Shown here one piece after another: positions 1 to 7,648 of a stretch of DNA of 64,000 nt. Below the pieces are notes generated by a model that saw nothing but the letters and a program-made list of their open reading frames with translations, was not told the DNA's origin and made no database searches. The DNA is from Hyphomicrobiales bacterium. GTDB taxonomy: Bacteria; Pseudomonadota; Alphaproteobacteria; Rhizobiales; Rhizobiaceae. The stretch is taken from positions 52,429 to 116,428 of the forward strand of contig UBJO01000034.1 in assembly GCA_900465665.1 (NCBI GenBank). Direction: 5' to 3'. How positions within the stretch are numbered: the stretch's first letter is position 1; the number at the start of each line of letters is the position of its first letter. The position numbers and the translations under genes are program-made.

Positions 1-114
1 TTTCCCTGACCTTGAGATCGACGCCGCTAACGTCGCCGTCATTCTGCATAATCAGAGCCTTGCCTCCGTCCATACCACAACCCAGGAATTTCGCGGCACT
101 CTGATGTCAGCCAT
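1..114 (-). pseudogene. Host attachment (eRF1-like) family protein, N-terminus, frameshifted and cut by the window edge
   Basis: The start at 114 is preceded by an ideal Shine-Dalgarno sequence (AAGGAG, 6-nt spacer). The first codons read MADIRVPRNSWVVV, typical of the start of host-attachment family proteins. After about 14 codons this frame runs into a stop. The next frame continues the expected family sequence (DGGKALIMQNDGDV, then VDLKVRE). One missing base near 70-72, which would restore a C-D-G motif, explains the break. This is either a decaying gene or a sequencing error. The rest lies outside the window. The family's biochemical role is poorly known. Confidence 0.6.
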
Positions 115-160
115 ATCAGTCTCCTTGATCTTGTATCTTGAGCGCGAAATTCGCACTCGG

Positions 161-178
161 GAGCACAAATCTGTGCTC
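161..178. promoter_or_regulatory. Inverted repeat in the divergent promoter region
   Basis: GAGCACA and TGTGCTC form a perfect 7-bp inverted repeat around 4 nt. It lies between the host-attachment gene start (114) and the DUF2177 gene start (296), so it could be an operator or a hairpin. A second small repeat, GCGAA-A-TTCGC, lies just upstream. No regulator is identified. Confidence 0.35.
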
Positions 179-295
179 GTGAACAAGAAGCAAACGCCCG
201 GGGTCGTAAAGAGTTCAACGATTTGTGGAATTCGCGCGATAGGCAATCCAATCCGTGTAGAGCACGTACAGAGAGGCAAACGTCAGGACAGGATC

Positions 296-697
296 ATGAA
301 AACAGCTCTCGTCGCCTATGCCGGTTCATTTGGTACCCTGCTCGTGTTGGATGCCATATGGCTCGGCCTCGTCGCCCGGACATTCTATCGCGATCAACTC
401 GGCGATCTGATGCTGCCGTCACCGAATTTCGGCATCGCCGCGATCTTCTATCTTTTCTTCGCCGTCGCCGTTGTGGTGCTTGCCGTGCTTCCGGCGATCG
501 CGTCGGGGTCCCTGTGGACCGCCGTCATTTACGGCCTGATCCTGGGGCTTGCCGCCTACGGGACCTACGACGTGACGAACCTCGCCACGCTGAAGAACTG
601 GCCGCCGCTGATGAGCATCGTCGATCTCGCCTGGGGCGGCTTTATCACTGCCATGACGGCCGCCGGTGGATTTTTTGCCGTCCGAGCCTTCAGTTAA
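296..697 (+). CDS. DUF2177 family membrane protein
   Basis: This 133-residue protein has about four hydrophobic segments: an N-terminal one (ALVAYAGSFGTLLVLDAIW), two in the middle and one at the C-terminus. The conserved stretch ending in YDVTNLATLKNWP is characteristic of DUF2177 inner-membrane proteins. ATG 296 was chosen because AGGA lies 7 nt upstream and the first membrane segment begins right after it. The function is unknown. It is divergent from the damaged host-attachment gene and appears monocistronic. Confidence 0.75.
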   Translation: MKTALVAYAGSFGTLLVLDAIWLGLVARTFYRDQLGDLMLPSPNFGIAAIFYLFFAVAVVVLAVLPAIASGSLWTAVIYGLILGLAAYGTYDVTNLATLKNWPPLMSIVDLAWGGFITAMTAAGGFFAVRAFS

Positions 698-806
698 ATT
701 CTCATTCACTAAAATTGTAGTGACTTCATTGATGATTGCGCAAAGCATTCATGTGACGCTCCATTGGAAAGACTAGGATTTTCCTGATTTTAGGAGTGTG
801 CCTGCG

Positions 807-1202
807 ATGTCGATGCTCAACAACACGCACCTCACGACGGTGAAATCGGAGATTTACGAGACCCGGTGGGAGCAGTTCAACGTGCGGCGTCCGGCCCGCA
901 TCGTCGCCGTGCGGCCCTGTCTGACGGGTGTCTCGATGCGCAGCGCCGAGATCATCGATATCTCCCGCGGCGGCGCCACGCTTCTTGTCGCTTCGGCGAC
1001 CGGTCTTCCCAAGCACTACTATCTCAACATTCTCGGGCTCGCCTACCGCATTGGCTGCGCCGAGGTATCACGGCGCAATGAGCGCCTGCATGTGCGCTTC
1101 ATCAACACGATCGAACCCGAGGTATTGCGCCGCGTCGTGCGTGCCGACTTCATGATCGGCAATATGGAAGCGATCAGCGCAAGCCGCACGATCAGCATGT
1201 AA
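807..1202 (+). CDS. PilZ domain protein
   Basis: This 131-residue protein carries the PilZ-like signatures RxxxR (NVRRPARIVAVRPC) and DISRGGATL, which in the family contact cyclic di-GMP. No signal peptide or membrane segment is seen, so a small cytosolic c-di-GMP adaptor is likely. A GTG at 798 would be only 1 nt from the AGGAG at 792-796, so ATG 807 (10-nt spacing) is preferred. The output partner cannot be inferred from the neighbours. Confidence 0.75.
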   Translation: MSMLNNTHLTTVKSEIYETRWEQFNVRRPARIVAVRPCLTGVSMRSAEIIDISRGGATLLVASATGLPKHYYLNILGLAYRIGCAEVSRRNERLHVRFINTIEPEVLRRVVRADFMIGNMEAISASRTISM

Positions 1203-1293
1203 ATAGGCTTCCCAGGGGAATAATCGTCCTTGCCATGGCACCATCAGCGCCTATTGTTGGCGCGATTTTCATAGCCTTGGGAAATGCCCTTCA

Positions 1294-2406
1294 ATGTCTG
1301 CCTTCTCGCGCTTCACACCGCTTGTCAGCGCCCTGCCCTCCACCGTTCCCTTTGTCGGCCCTGAGGCCATCGAGCGTCAACGCGGCCTCGCCGTCAAGGC
1401 GCGCATCGGCGCCAACGAAAACGGCTTCGGCCCCGCCCCATCAGTGCTGACGGCAATGCGCGAGGCGGGCGCTGATATCTGGAAATACAGCGACCCCGAG
1501 AACCACGACCTGAAGGAAGCACTTGCAGCCCATCTCGGCACGAGCGCTGCCAATATCGCCATCGGCGGCGGTATCGACGAGTTGCTCGGGCAGATCGTGC
1601 GCATGGTGATCGAACCCGGCGCACCCGTCGTCACGTCGCTCGGCGGCTATCCGACGTTCAACTTTCATGTGGCGGGCTTCGGCGGCCGGCTGGTCACCGT
1701 TCCCTATGTGAGCGATCGCGAAGATCTCGACGGATTGCTGGATGCGGTGAAGCGCGAAAATCCGCCGCTGGTCTACTTCGCCAATCCTGATAATCCGATG
1801 GGTAGCTGGTGGGATGCCGACCGCGTGGTGGCCTTTGCCCGCGCTATCCCCGAGACCACGCTGCTGATCCTCGACGAGGCCTATAGCGAAACGTTTCCGG
1901 CCAGCGCCCTGCCGTCGATCGCATCGCTGATCGATTTGCCAAACGTGATCAGGACGCGCACCTTCTCCAAAGCCTACGGCCTTGCCGGCGCGCGCGTAGG
2001 CTATGCGATCTCGACACCGGGCACTGCGCTCGCCTTCGACAAGATCCGCAACCACTTCGGCATGAACCGGATGGCTGTCGCCGGCGCAATCGCCGCGCTC
2101 AAGGATCAGGCCTATCTCTCGGAGGTGATTGCCAAGATCCACGCCGCGCGCGAGCGGATTGCCGGTATCGCCGATGCCAATGGCCTGCGGGCGCTGCCTT
2201 CGGCCACCAACTTCGTCGCCGTCGACGCAGGCCGCGACGGCACCTATGCGCGGGCGATCGTCGACGGGCTTATGCAGCATGGCGTGTTCATCCGTATGCC
2301 TGGGGTGGCGCCGCTTAACCGCTGCATTCGCGTCAGCGTCGGCCCGGCCGCCGATATGGATCTGTTCGAGGCAGCACTGCCTCAGGTTCTGAAGTCGATC
2401 GGCTGA
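1294..2406 (+). CDS. Histidinol-phosphate aminotransferase-like PLP enzyme (HisC family)
   Basis: This 370-residue fold-type I class I/II aminotransferase has the hallmarks ANENGFGPAPS near the N-terminus, NPDNPMGS, DEAYSE and the PLP-lysine motif TFSKAYGLAGARVGY (Lys226). Family members move the amino group between histidinol phosphate or aromatic/aliphatic amino acids and 2-oxoglutarate. No his operon genes are near, so this is probably a HisC paralogue with its own substrate rather than the biosynthetic enzyme. A strong hairpin follows the stop codon. Confidence 0.8.
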   Translation: MSAFSRFTPLVSALPSTVPFVGPEAIERQRGLAVKARIGANENGFGPAPSVLTAMREAGADIWKYSDPENHDLKEALAAHLGTSAANIAIGGGIDELLGQIVRMVIEPGAPVVTSLGGYPTFNFHVAGFGGRLVTVPYVSDREDLDGLLDAVKRENPPLVYFANPDNPMGSWWDADRVVAFARAIPETTLLILDEAYSETFPASALPSIASLIDLPNVIRTRTFSKAYGLAGARVGYAISTPGTALAFDKIRNHFGMNRMAVAGAIAALKDQAYLSEVIAKIHAARERIAGIADANGLRALPSATNFVAVDAGRDGTYARAIVDGLMQHGVFIRMPGVAPLNRCIRVSVGPAADMDLFEAALPQVLKSIG

Positions 2407-2417
2407 TCAAACGACAA

Positions 2418-2453
2418 GAACCGCGCCGGCCTTGTTCCTGCCGGTCGCGGTTC
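2418..2453 (+). terminator. Stem-loop after the aminotransferase gene
   Basis: GAACCGCGCCGGC pairs with GCCGG(T)CGCGGTTC, a 13-bp stem with one bulged T and a 9-nt loop, starting 11 nt after the stop codon. There is no U-tract, so it may stabilise the 3' end or act with Rho. Confidence 0.5.
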
Positions 2454-2540
2454 GATATGTCGGCGCAGGCTCCGCATGGCGCCTCGCCATCCCCTCTTCG
2501 AGGTTATTGTTTTTATTGAATTGTCGGCACTGACAGTCGC

Positions 2541-2807
2541 TTAGTGCACCGTCATCCATTCGCGAGCCGCGCGCAGCGCCTCGACAAGCTGCATCTTGTC
2601 CATCGTGGCCGCAAGATCGGCGCGCAGCTCGGCGGCGCGATCGTGGCCCTTGATGGCGGCGATGTTCAGCCATTTGTGGGCCGCAACGAGGTCAACGGAG
2701 CATCCGCGACCTGTCGCGTACATCAGACCCATTTCGCAGAAGACATCGGCGTTGTTTTCGCCACCCATGGTGGCCGTTTCAGCATTGTGCATTTCAAAGC
2801 GTGCCAT
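2541..2807 (-). CDS. Small Sel1-repeat protein
   Basis: This 88-residue cytosolic protein is built around a single Sel1-like repeat (FCEMGLMYATGRGCSVDLVAAHKWLNIAA), the helix-turn-helix scaffold typical of protein-protein interaction. No signal peptide or membrane segment is seen. One-repeat forms of this length occur in rhizobia. The partner and role are unknown. It is convergent with the aminotransferase gene. Confidence 0.7.
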   Translation of the reverse strand: MARFEMHNAETATMGGENNADVFCEMGLMYATGRGCSVDLVAAHKWLNIAAIKGHDRAAELRADLAATMDKMQLVEALRAAREWMTVH

Positions 2808-3244
2808 CGGTTTTATCCCTGTTTAGCCTGTTATCGACTTACCCTGTTTTACCTCGGAGCCTTGCCGTCTAACGCGGCGTTCGGTCTCTTCGGTTCGGCG
2901 GGTTTGCCCCGCTCGTTTGATGGGTCCAATATGCAGCAAGCCCTTCAAAAAACGCCTAAAATGCATGATTAATTTGAGACAAACAAAGTGCAAACGCTTG
3001 GTAAAATTGGGTTTTTGTTAAACATCGGATCGCCTGCTCATTAAGGGTTCCGGCATTTGTTTAAGGAAAAATTCAGATTTGAAAATCAACCCTTCATTCA
3101 CCACGAAATCAGCAGCGAAATGAAAACACACGGAAATTCGTCTTCGCGAACAGGCCCCTTCGACCATGCCGGAACCCGCGAATATTTACCTTTACGTTCG
3201 CGTAAGCTATCGTCCGCAACCTCAGGACATCAGGGAGGAATAAG
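2808..3244. other. Gene-free region with promoters for the flanking genes
   Basis: This 437-nt, relatively AT-rich stretch separates the Sel1 gene from the DUF2147 gene. I see no convincing coding sequence or RNA gene. Its one clear element is the inverted repeat at 3191-3206, listed separately. Confidence 0.5.
3191..3206. promoter_or_regulatory. TTTACG-N4-CGTAAG inverted repeat, candidate MerR-type (LiuR-like) operator
   Basis: TTACG and CGTAA are perfect inverted halves around TTCG, 38 nt before the DUF2147 start. From memory, the pattern resembles the TTTACG-N4-CGTAAA sites bound by LiuR-type MerR regulators. A related site lies at 21384-21399. The same bases could form a UUCG-capped RNA hairpin. 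Confidence 0.35.
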
Positions 3245-3583
3245 ATGATCCGCAGTCTCATTCTGGCGAGCGCATTGGCGCTCTCCGCAACGCTTGCGCA
3301 TGCCGAGGAGCCGATCGCAGGCAATTGGAAGACGGTGGCGGGCGATACCGCCGTGATCGCATCCTGCGGCGGCAGCTACTGCATTACGCTGAAGACGGGC
3401 AAATATGCGGGGCGCAAGATCGGCACGCTGACGGGCAAGGACGGCACCTATAATGGCGAGATCACCGATCCCAGCAACGACAAGACCTATAGCGGCTCGG
3501 GCACGGTTTCCGGCAACTCGCTGAAGATGAAGGGCTGCGTGCTGGCCGTGCTCTGCAAGTCGCAGACCTGGACACGCCTGTAA
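3245..3583 (+). CDS. Secreted DUF2147-like protein
   Basis: This 112-residue protein has a clear signal peptide (MIRSLILASALALSATLAHA, cleavage after AHA). The mature part of about 92 residues opens with GNWKT and ends in a Cys-bearing strand followed by a final W-T-R-L, the layout of DUF2147 beta-barrel proteins. The mature region has four cysteines, which may form disulfides. GGGAGGA 2 to 8 nt upstream supports the start. It is probably periplasmic. No enzymatic role is known for the family. Confidence 0.7.
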   Translation: MIRSLILASALALSATLAHAEEPIAGNWKTVAGDTAVIASCGGSYCITLKTGKYAGRKIGTLTGKDGTYNGEITDPSNDKTYSGSGTVSGNSLKMKGCVLAVLCKSQTWTRL

Positions 3584-3593
3584 GACGATATCC

Positions 3594-3619
3594 GATGTGC
3601 CCGGCCCATCGGGCGCATC
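3594..3619 (+). terminator. Stem-loop after the DUF2147 gene
   Basis: GATGTGCCCG pairs with CGGGCGCATC (10 bp, one G-U pair) around a 6-nt loop, 10 nt past the stop. A pyrimidine-rich stretch follows. Confidence 0.5.
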
Positions 3620-3801
3620 TCCTCCGTCCTTCCCGCCCATGCTTGTTTCATGAACGGCGGATGAATTCCGATCTCAGCATCGGTTCAGCCTGACCATGGC
3701 AAAACGGTGTCATTCTAAAGTGCACTGCGTCGCAAGCAGCACCCGGCGCACACATGACATTCGGAACATGGCACATGGGCAAGGATACGGAAGTGCTTAT
3801 C

Positions 3802-3963
3802 ATGGCAAGACGCTTCACCATCATCACGCTGTTCGCGGCGATCTTCGCCGTCTCGTTCTCGGCGGCCGTCAACCGCAATGCCGGCGGCGGCGCGCAGTCG
3901 CATTTCGGCGCGAACTATACCTGCGTCGACAGAACCAACCCGATCTGCACCAGCGTCAACTGA
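3802..3963 (+). CDS. Small exported hypothetical protein
   Basis: This 53-residue protein begins MARRFTIITLFAAIFAVSFSA, a good signal peptide or anchor. A short mature part with two cysteines (TCVDRTNPICTS) follows. ATG 3802 is preferred over 3754 because it opens directly into the signal sequence and has GGAAG 8 nt upstream. I do not recognise a family. The short Cys-containing tail suggests a small periplasmic or secreted peptide. Confidence 0.5.
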   Translation: MARRFTIITLFAAIFAVSFSAAVNRNAGGGAQSHFGANYTCVDRTNPICTSVN

Positions 3964-3972
3964 CACCACCGC

Positions 3973-4003
3973 GACCGGCAACCGCCGACCCCGGCTGCCG
4001 GTC
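3973..4003 (+). terminator. Stem-loop after the small exported protein gene
   Basis: GACCGGCA and TGCCGGTC form an 8-bp stem around a 15-nt loop, beginning 9 nt after the stop codon. Confidence 0.45.
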
Positions 4004-4070
4004 ATCCTGATCATTCAGGTCTTGTCATGCTGGTCATGCACGCGTCGTTTGCTTGTTAAGAACGACGTAC

Positions 4071-4076
4071 TATAAT
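4071..4076 (+). promoter_or_regulatory. Perfect -10 box directly before amn
   Basis: TATAAT ends 5 nt before the amn start codon. Transcription would then begin at about 4082-4084, at or within the ATG, giving a leaderless mRNA. No clear Shine-Dalgarno sequence precedes the start, which fits. The -35 region around 4048-4054 is weak. Confidence 0.4.
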
Positions 4077-4081
4077 GCCTC

Positions 4082-5584
4082 ATGAGCAACCGAATCTCTC
4101 CTTCTGCCGCCCTCGACGTCTCGTCTCCGAGCCTCTTCAAGCCGCAAAGTTTCGACGATCCCATCAAGGCCGTCGAAGCGCTGACAGAGCTTTACGAGCG
4201 CAACACGACCTTCCTGATCGAGCACTTCAAGGAACTGGCGCAGGGCGCGCCGATCACCTCGCGCTACCGGGCGTTTTATCCGCAGGTGAGCATCGAGACG
4301 ACAAGCTTCGGCCATATCGACACGCGTCTCTCCTATGGCCATGTCACGGCACCGGGCATCTACACGACGACGATCACCCGTCCCTCGCTCTTCCGGCACT
4401 ATCTGAAGGAACAGCTCGGGCACTTGACGCGCAATCACAATGTGCCCGTCGTCGTGTCCGAATCGACCACGCCGATCCCACTGCATTTCGCCTTTGGCGA
4501 AGGGGCGCATGTGGAGGCGTCCGCGTCGGCCTTCGTCGACGTGCCGATGCGCGATCTCTTCGACACACCTGACCTCAACACCACCGATGACGAGATCGCC
4601 AACGGCGAATATATCCCGCCGCCGGGCGAGCCCTCGCCGCTTGCGCCTTTCACGGCGCAGCGCATCGACTATTCTCTTGCCCGCCTGTCGCACTATACGG
4701 CGACCGGCGCGCAGCACTTCCAGAATTTCGTGCTGTTCACGAACTACCAGTTCTACATCGACGAGTTCTGCGCCTGGGCGCGCAAGCTGATGGCAGACGG
4801 CGGCGATGGCTATACCTGCTTCGTCGAGCCCGGCAACATCGTCACCCATGCCGGCTCCAGCACGCCGGAGACGGATGCGACGCTGTCGCGCCTGCCGCAG
4901 ATGCCCGCCTACCACCTGAAGAAGAAGGGCCATGCCGGGATCACCATGATCAATATCGGCGTCGGCCCGTCCAACGCCAAGACGATCACCGACCATGTGG
5001 CGGTGCTGCGCCCGCATGCCTGGCTGATGCTCGGCCATTGCGCCGGCCTGCGCAACAGCCAGCGATTGGGCGATTACGTGCTGGCGCATGCCTATATGCG
5101 CGAAGACCACGTTCTCGACGACGACCTGCCGGTCTGGGTGCCGATCCCGGCGCTTGCCGAAGTGCAGGTGGCGCTGGAGGCGGCCGTGGCCGAGATCACC
5201 GGCTACGAGGGCTTCGAGCTCAAGCGCATCATGCGCACGGGCACCGTCGGCACGATCGACAACCGCAACTGGGAACTGCGCGACCAGCGCGGACCGGTGA
5301 AGCGGCTGAGCCAAGCCCGCGCCATCGCACTCGACATGGAATCGGCGACCATCGCCGCCAACGGCTTCCGCTTCAGGGTGCCTTACGGAACGCTGCTTTG
5401 CGTATCCGACAAGCCGCTGCATGGCGAACTCAAGCTGCCGGGGATGGCGACGGCCTTCTATCGCACGCAGGTCAACCAGCATCTGCAGATCGGCATCCGC
5501 GCCGTGCAGAAGCTTGCGGCCATGCCGCCGGAAACGCTGCATTCACGCAAGCTCAGAAGCTTCTTCGAGACGGCCTTCCAATAG
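4082..5584 (+). CDS. amn: AMP nucleosidase
   Basis: This 500-residue cytosolic enzyme hydrolyses AMP to adenine and ribose 5-phosphate, adjusting the adenylate pool. An N-terminal regulatory domain (about 1-190) precedes a nucleoside-phosphorylase-type catalytic domain. The catalytic part shows the conserved ALDMESATIAANGF and SDKPLHGE motifs; Asp443 in the latter is the expected catalytic acid. Its length is close to that of the E. coli enzyme (about 484). Promoter geometry suggests a leaderless transcript. The gene is convergent with the flippase-like gene. Confidence 0.9.
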   Translation: MSNRISPSAALDVSSPSLFKPQSFDDPIKAVEALTELYERNTTFLIEHFKELAQGAPITSRYRAFYPQVSIETTSFGHIDTRLSYGHVTAPGIYTTTITRPSLFRHYLKEQLGHLTRNHNVPVVVSESTTPIPLHFAFGEGAHVEASASAFVDVPMRDLFDTPDLNTTDDEIANGEYIPPPGEPSPLAPFTAQRIDYSLARLSHYTATGAQHFQNFVLFTNYQFYIDEFCAWARKLMADGGDGYTCFVEPGNIVTHAGSSTPETDATLSRLPQMPAYHLKKKGHAGITMINIGVGPSNAKTITDHVAVLRPHAWLMLGHCAGLRNSQRLGDYVLAHAYMREDHVLDDDLPVWVPIPALAEVQVALEAAVAEITGYEGFELKRIMRTGTVGTIDNRNWELRDQRGPVKRLSQARAIALDMESATIAANGFRFRVPYGTLLCVSDKPLHGELKLPGMATAFYRTQVNQHLQIGIRAVQKLAAMPPETLHSRKLRSFFETAFQ

Positions 5585-5599
5585 GCCGCCTCGCCTGCC

Positions 5600-6562
5600 T
5601 CACGAGATACGACGACGACCGAACGGCAAGGAGATTGCCGTTCCTGTGAGTGCGGAAACGATGATCAGCAGATGGGCATTGATGCTCGCGCGAGCGAGTG
5701 CCGCAATATCCGTGGCGTCGCTCGATGCGCCGAAGGCAACGGCCCCTGCCGTGATGCCCGCCGGATAGGTGCCGACACCGCCAGGGGCGTGCATCGGCAG
5801 TACGGACGACAGCTCACCGCCAAGCGCGCCGCCGAAGCTTGCAGCGGCCGGCACTACGCCCATCAGCCGCAGCGCCCAGGCAAGCACCAGCACCTTCACC
5901 AACCAGTTGATGACCGTCATCGCCCAAGCGCGTGCGAAAGCCGAGGCGTTTGCGGGCAGGCCATTTTCGATCTCGGCGATGAAGTGTTGCAGTTTCGCCG
6001 GCAGGAGCCTCGCTGCCAGCCGCACGAGCGGCTTGCGCGCCGCGAATGCCGCTACCGGCAATAGCAGGAAGGCGGCCCACAAAAGCCACGCCACCAGTTT
6101 GTGCGACGAGGCGATTGCGAAGCCGATCCCTGCGGCCGCGAACAGCGCATGAAGGTCGAGAAGACGCATGACGAGCAGCGCCGCCGTTCCCCGCGCCAGC
6201 GGGATGCCGAATTCGGTGCGCATCAGCAATGGGAAGCTGGTTTCGCCGGTTCGAAACGGCAGCATGATGTTCAAGAGATTATGAACTTGCGTGACACGAA
6301 AGAGCGCCGGGAAGCGGCCGCTGGTTTCGCGCGGGAAGTAATCGTAGATGCGCCAGGTGCGCAGGAAATAGGTGCTGGTCAAAAGCGCTAGCGCAGCAAC
6401 GATCGTCAGCACGCCGACCTCGGCCCATTGCTGCAGAATGGTAGACCAGCCCCAGAACCACTCGATAAAGCCGGCATAGGCCGCGATGATGAAAACCGTG
6501 AGCAGCAGCATTCGATTGCGTGCGAACCAGGATTGTCGGCTGGCAACCACCGGAGACTTCAT
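5600..6562 (-). CDS. LPG-synthase-type transmembrane (flippase-like) protein
   Basis: This 320-residue polytopic protein has about eight hydrophobic segments and resembles the transmembrane domain of lysylphosphatidylglycerol synthases (UPF0104/flippase-like family). Typical marks are the central LNIMLPFRTGE and the late GGVGTYPAGI motif. The soluble aminoacyl transferase domain is absent, so it probably moves or positions a lipid-linked substrate. AGGAAG 7 nt upstream supports the start. It is divergent from the GT2-GT39 pair and may serve the same envelope pathway. Confidence 0.75.
   Translation of the reverse strand: MKSPVVASRQSWFARNRMLLLTVFIIAAYAGFIEWFWGWSTILQQWAEVGVLTIVAALALLTSTYFLRTWRIYDYFPRETSGRFPALFRVTQVHNLLNIMLPFRTGETSFPLLMRTEFGIPLARGTAALLVMRLLDLHALFAAAGIGFAIASSHKLVAWLLWAAFLLLPVAAFAARKPLVRLAARLLPAKLQHFIAEIENGLPANASAFARAWAMTVINWLVKVLVLAWALRLMGVVPAAASFGGALGGELSSVLPMHAPGGVGTYPAGITAGAVAFGASSDATDIAALARASINAHLLIIVSALTGTAISLPFGRRRIS
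5621..5643 (+). terminator. Stem-loop between convergent amn and the flippase-like gene
   Basis: GAACGGCAA and TTGCCGTTC form a perfect 9-bp stem around GGAGA, 36 nt past the amn stop. It lies inside the last codons of the opposite-strand gene, so it would also be transcribed there. Confidence 0.45.
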
Positions 6563-6628
6563 GTACTAGCTTCCTGCCTTCGGCCGACAGAAGAGCGGCA
6601 CCACTGGGCGGCGTTTTAGGAGAAATAC

Positions 6629-7648
6629 GTGTTGCAGACAACGGCAGAAACACTTTCAGGCGCGATCGGCGCCGCTGCTCCCGTCGAACTATCGCTGGTC
6701 GTCCCCGTCTTCAACGAAGAAGAAAGCGTTGGCCCGCTGGTCGATCGCATCTGCTCGGCGATGACGCGCTACCCCGACCGCTGGGAGCTCATCCTGGTCG
6801 ATGATGGCAGCACCGACGCCACGCTCGTCAATGCCCGCAAGCATATCGGCCGCGACGGCCTCTCGCTTCGCATCGTGGCGCTGCAGCGCAATTTCGGCCA
6901 GACCGCCGCCATGCAGGCGGGCATCGACACGGCCATCGGCCGCCTGATCGCCACCATGGATGGCGACCTTCAGAACGATCCGAACGACATCCCGCAGATG
7001 GTCGCCGAACTCGAGCGGCGCGAACTCGACCTGCTGGTCGGCTGGCGCAAGAACCGCCAGGACGGGCTTTTTCTGCGCAAGATCCCTTCGTGGTGCGCGA
7101 ATTACCTGATCGGCCGCATCATCGGCGTCAAGCTGCACGACTATGGCTGCAGCCTGAAGATCTACCGCACCTCGGTCATCAAGCAGGTGAAGCTGATGGG
7201 TGAGATGCACCGCTTCATTCCGGCCTGGGTCGCGGGCGTCGTTCCGAGCTCGCGCATCGGCGAGATGGTGGTCACCCACCATGCCCGCGCGCACGGCCAG
7301 TCGAAATATGGAATCTCGCGCACGTTCCGCGTGATTCTCGACCTGCTCTCGGTGATGTTCTTCATGCGCTACAAGGCACGCCCGGGTCATTTCTTCGGCT
7401 CGCTCGGTCTCGGCATCGGCGGCTTGTCGGCGCTGATCCTGATCTATCTGTTCTTCGACAAGTTCATCATGGGCAATGATATCGGCACCCGACCGATGCT
7501 GATGGTCGGCATCGTGCTTCTCTTGTCGTCGGTGCAGCTGATCACCACGGGCATCCTCGCCGAAATGATCGCGCGGACCTATTACCGCGACGACGTCTCG
7601 CCGAACTACATCGTGCAGCGCATCTTCGACGGAAACGAGAATGCATAA
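6629..7648 (+). CDS. GT2 polyprenyl-phosphate glycosyltransferase with membrane anchor
   Basis: This 339-residue protein starts at a GTG with AGGAG 6 nt upstream. Residues about 20-240 form a GT-A fold with LSLVVPVFNEEESV, DDGSTDAT and the metal-binding MDGDLQNDP. Two C-terminal membrane segments follow, as in DPM1/ArnC-like synthases that load a sugar onto polyprenyl phosphate at the inner membrane. It overlaps the next gene by 8 nt, so the two are co-translated. In rhizobia RgtE, a Dod-P-galacturonate synthase, has this architecture. Equivalence is inferred, not shown. Confidence 0.85.
   Translation: MLQTTAETLSGAIGAAAPVELSLVVPVFNEEESVGPLVDRICSAMTRYPDRWELILVDDGSTDATLVNARKHIGRDGLSLRIVALQRNFGQTAAMQAGIDTAIGRLIATMDGDLQNDPNDIPQMVAELERRELDLLVGWRKNRQDGLFLRKIPSWCANYLIGRIIGVKLHDYGCSLKIYRTSVIKQVKLMGEMHRFIPAWVAGVVPSSRIGEMVVTHHARAHGQSKYGISRTFRVILDLLSVMFFMRYKARPGHFFGSLGLGIGGLSALILIYLFFDKFIMGNDIGTRPMLMVGIVLLLSSVQLITTGILAEMIARTYYRDDVSPNYIVQRIFDGNENA

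Noticed and set aside
3057..3248. 63-codon frame in the gap before the DUF2147 gene
   Set aside because: It overlaps the candidate operator and the ribosome-binding site of the next gene; composition looks non-coding.
4070..5542. 490-codon frame opposite AMP nucleosidase
   Set aside because: Arg/His-rich shadow typical of the antisense frame in high-GC coding sequence; no family features.
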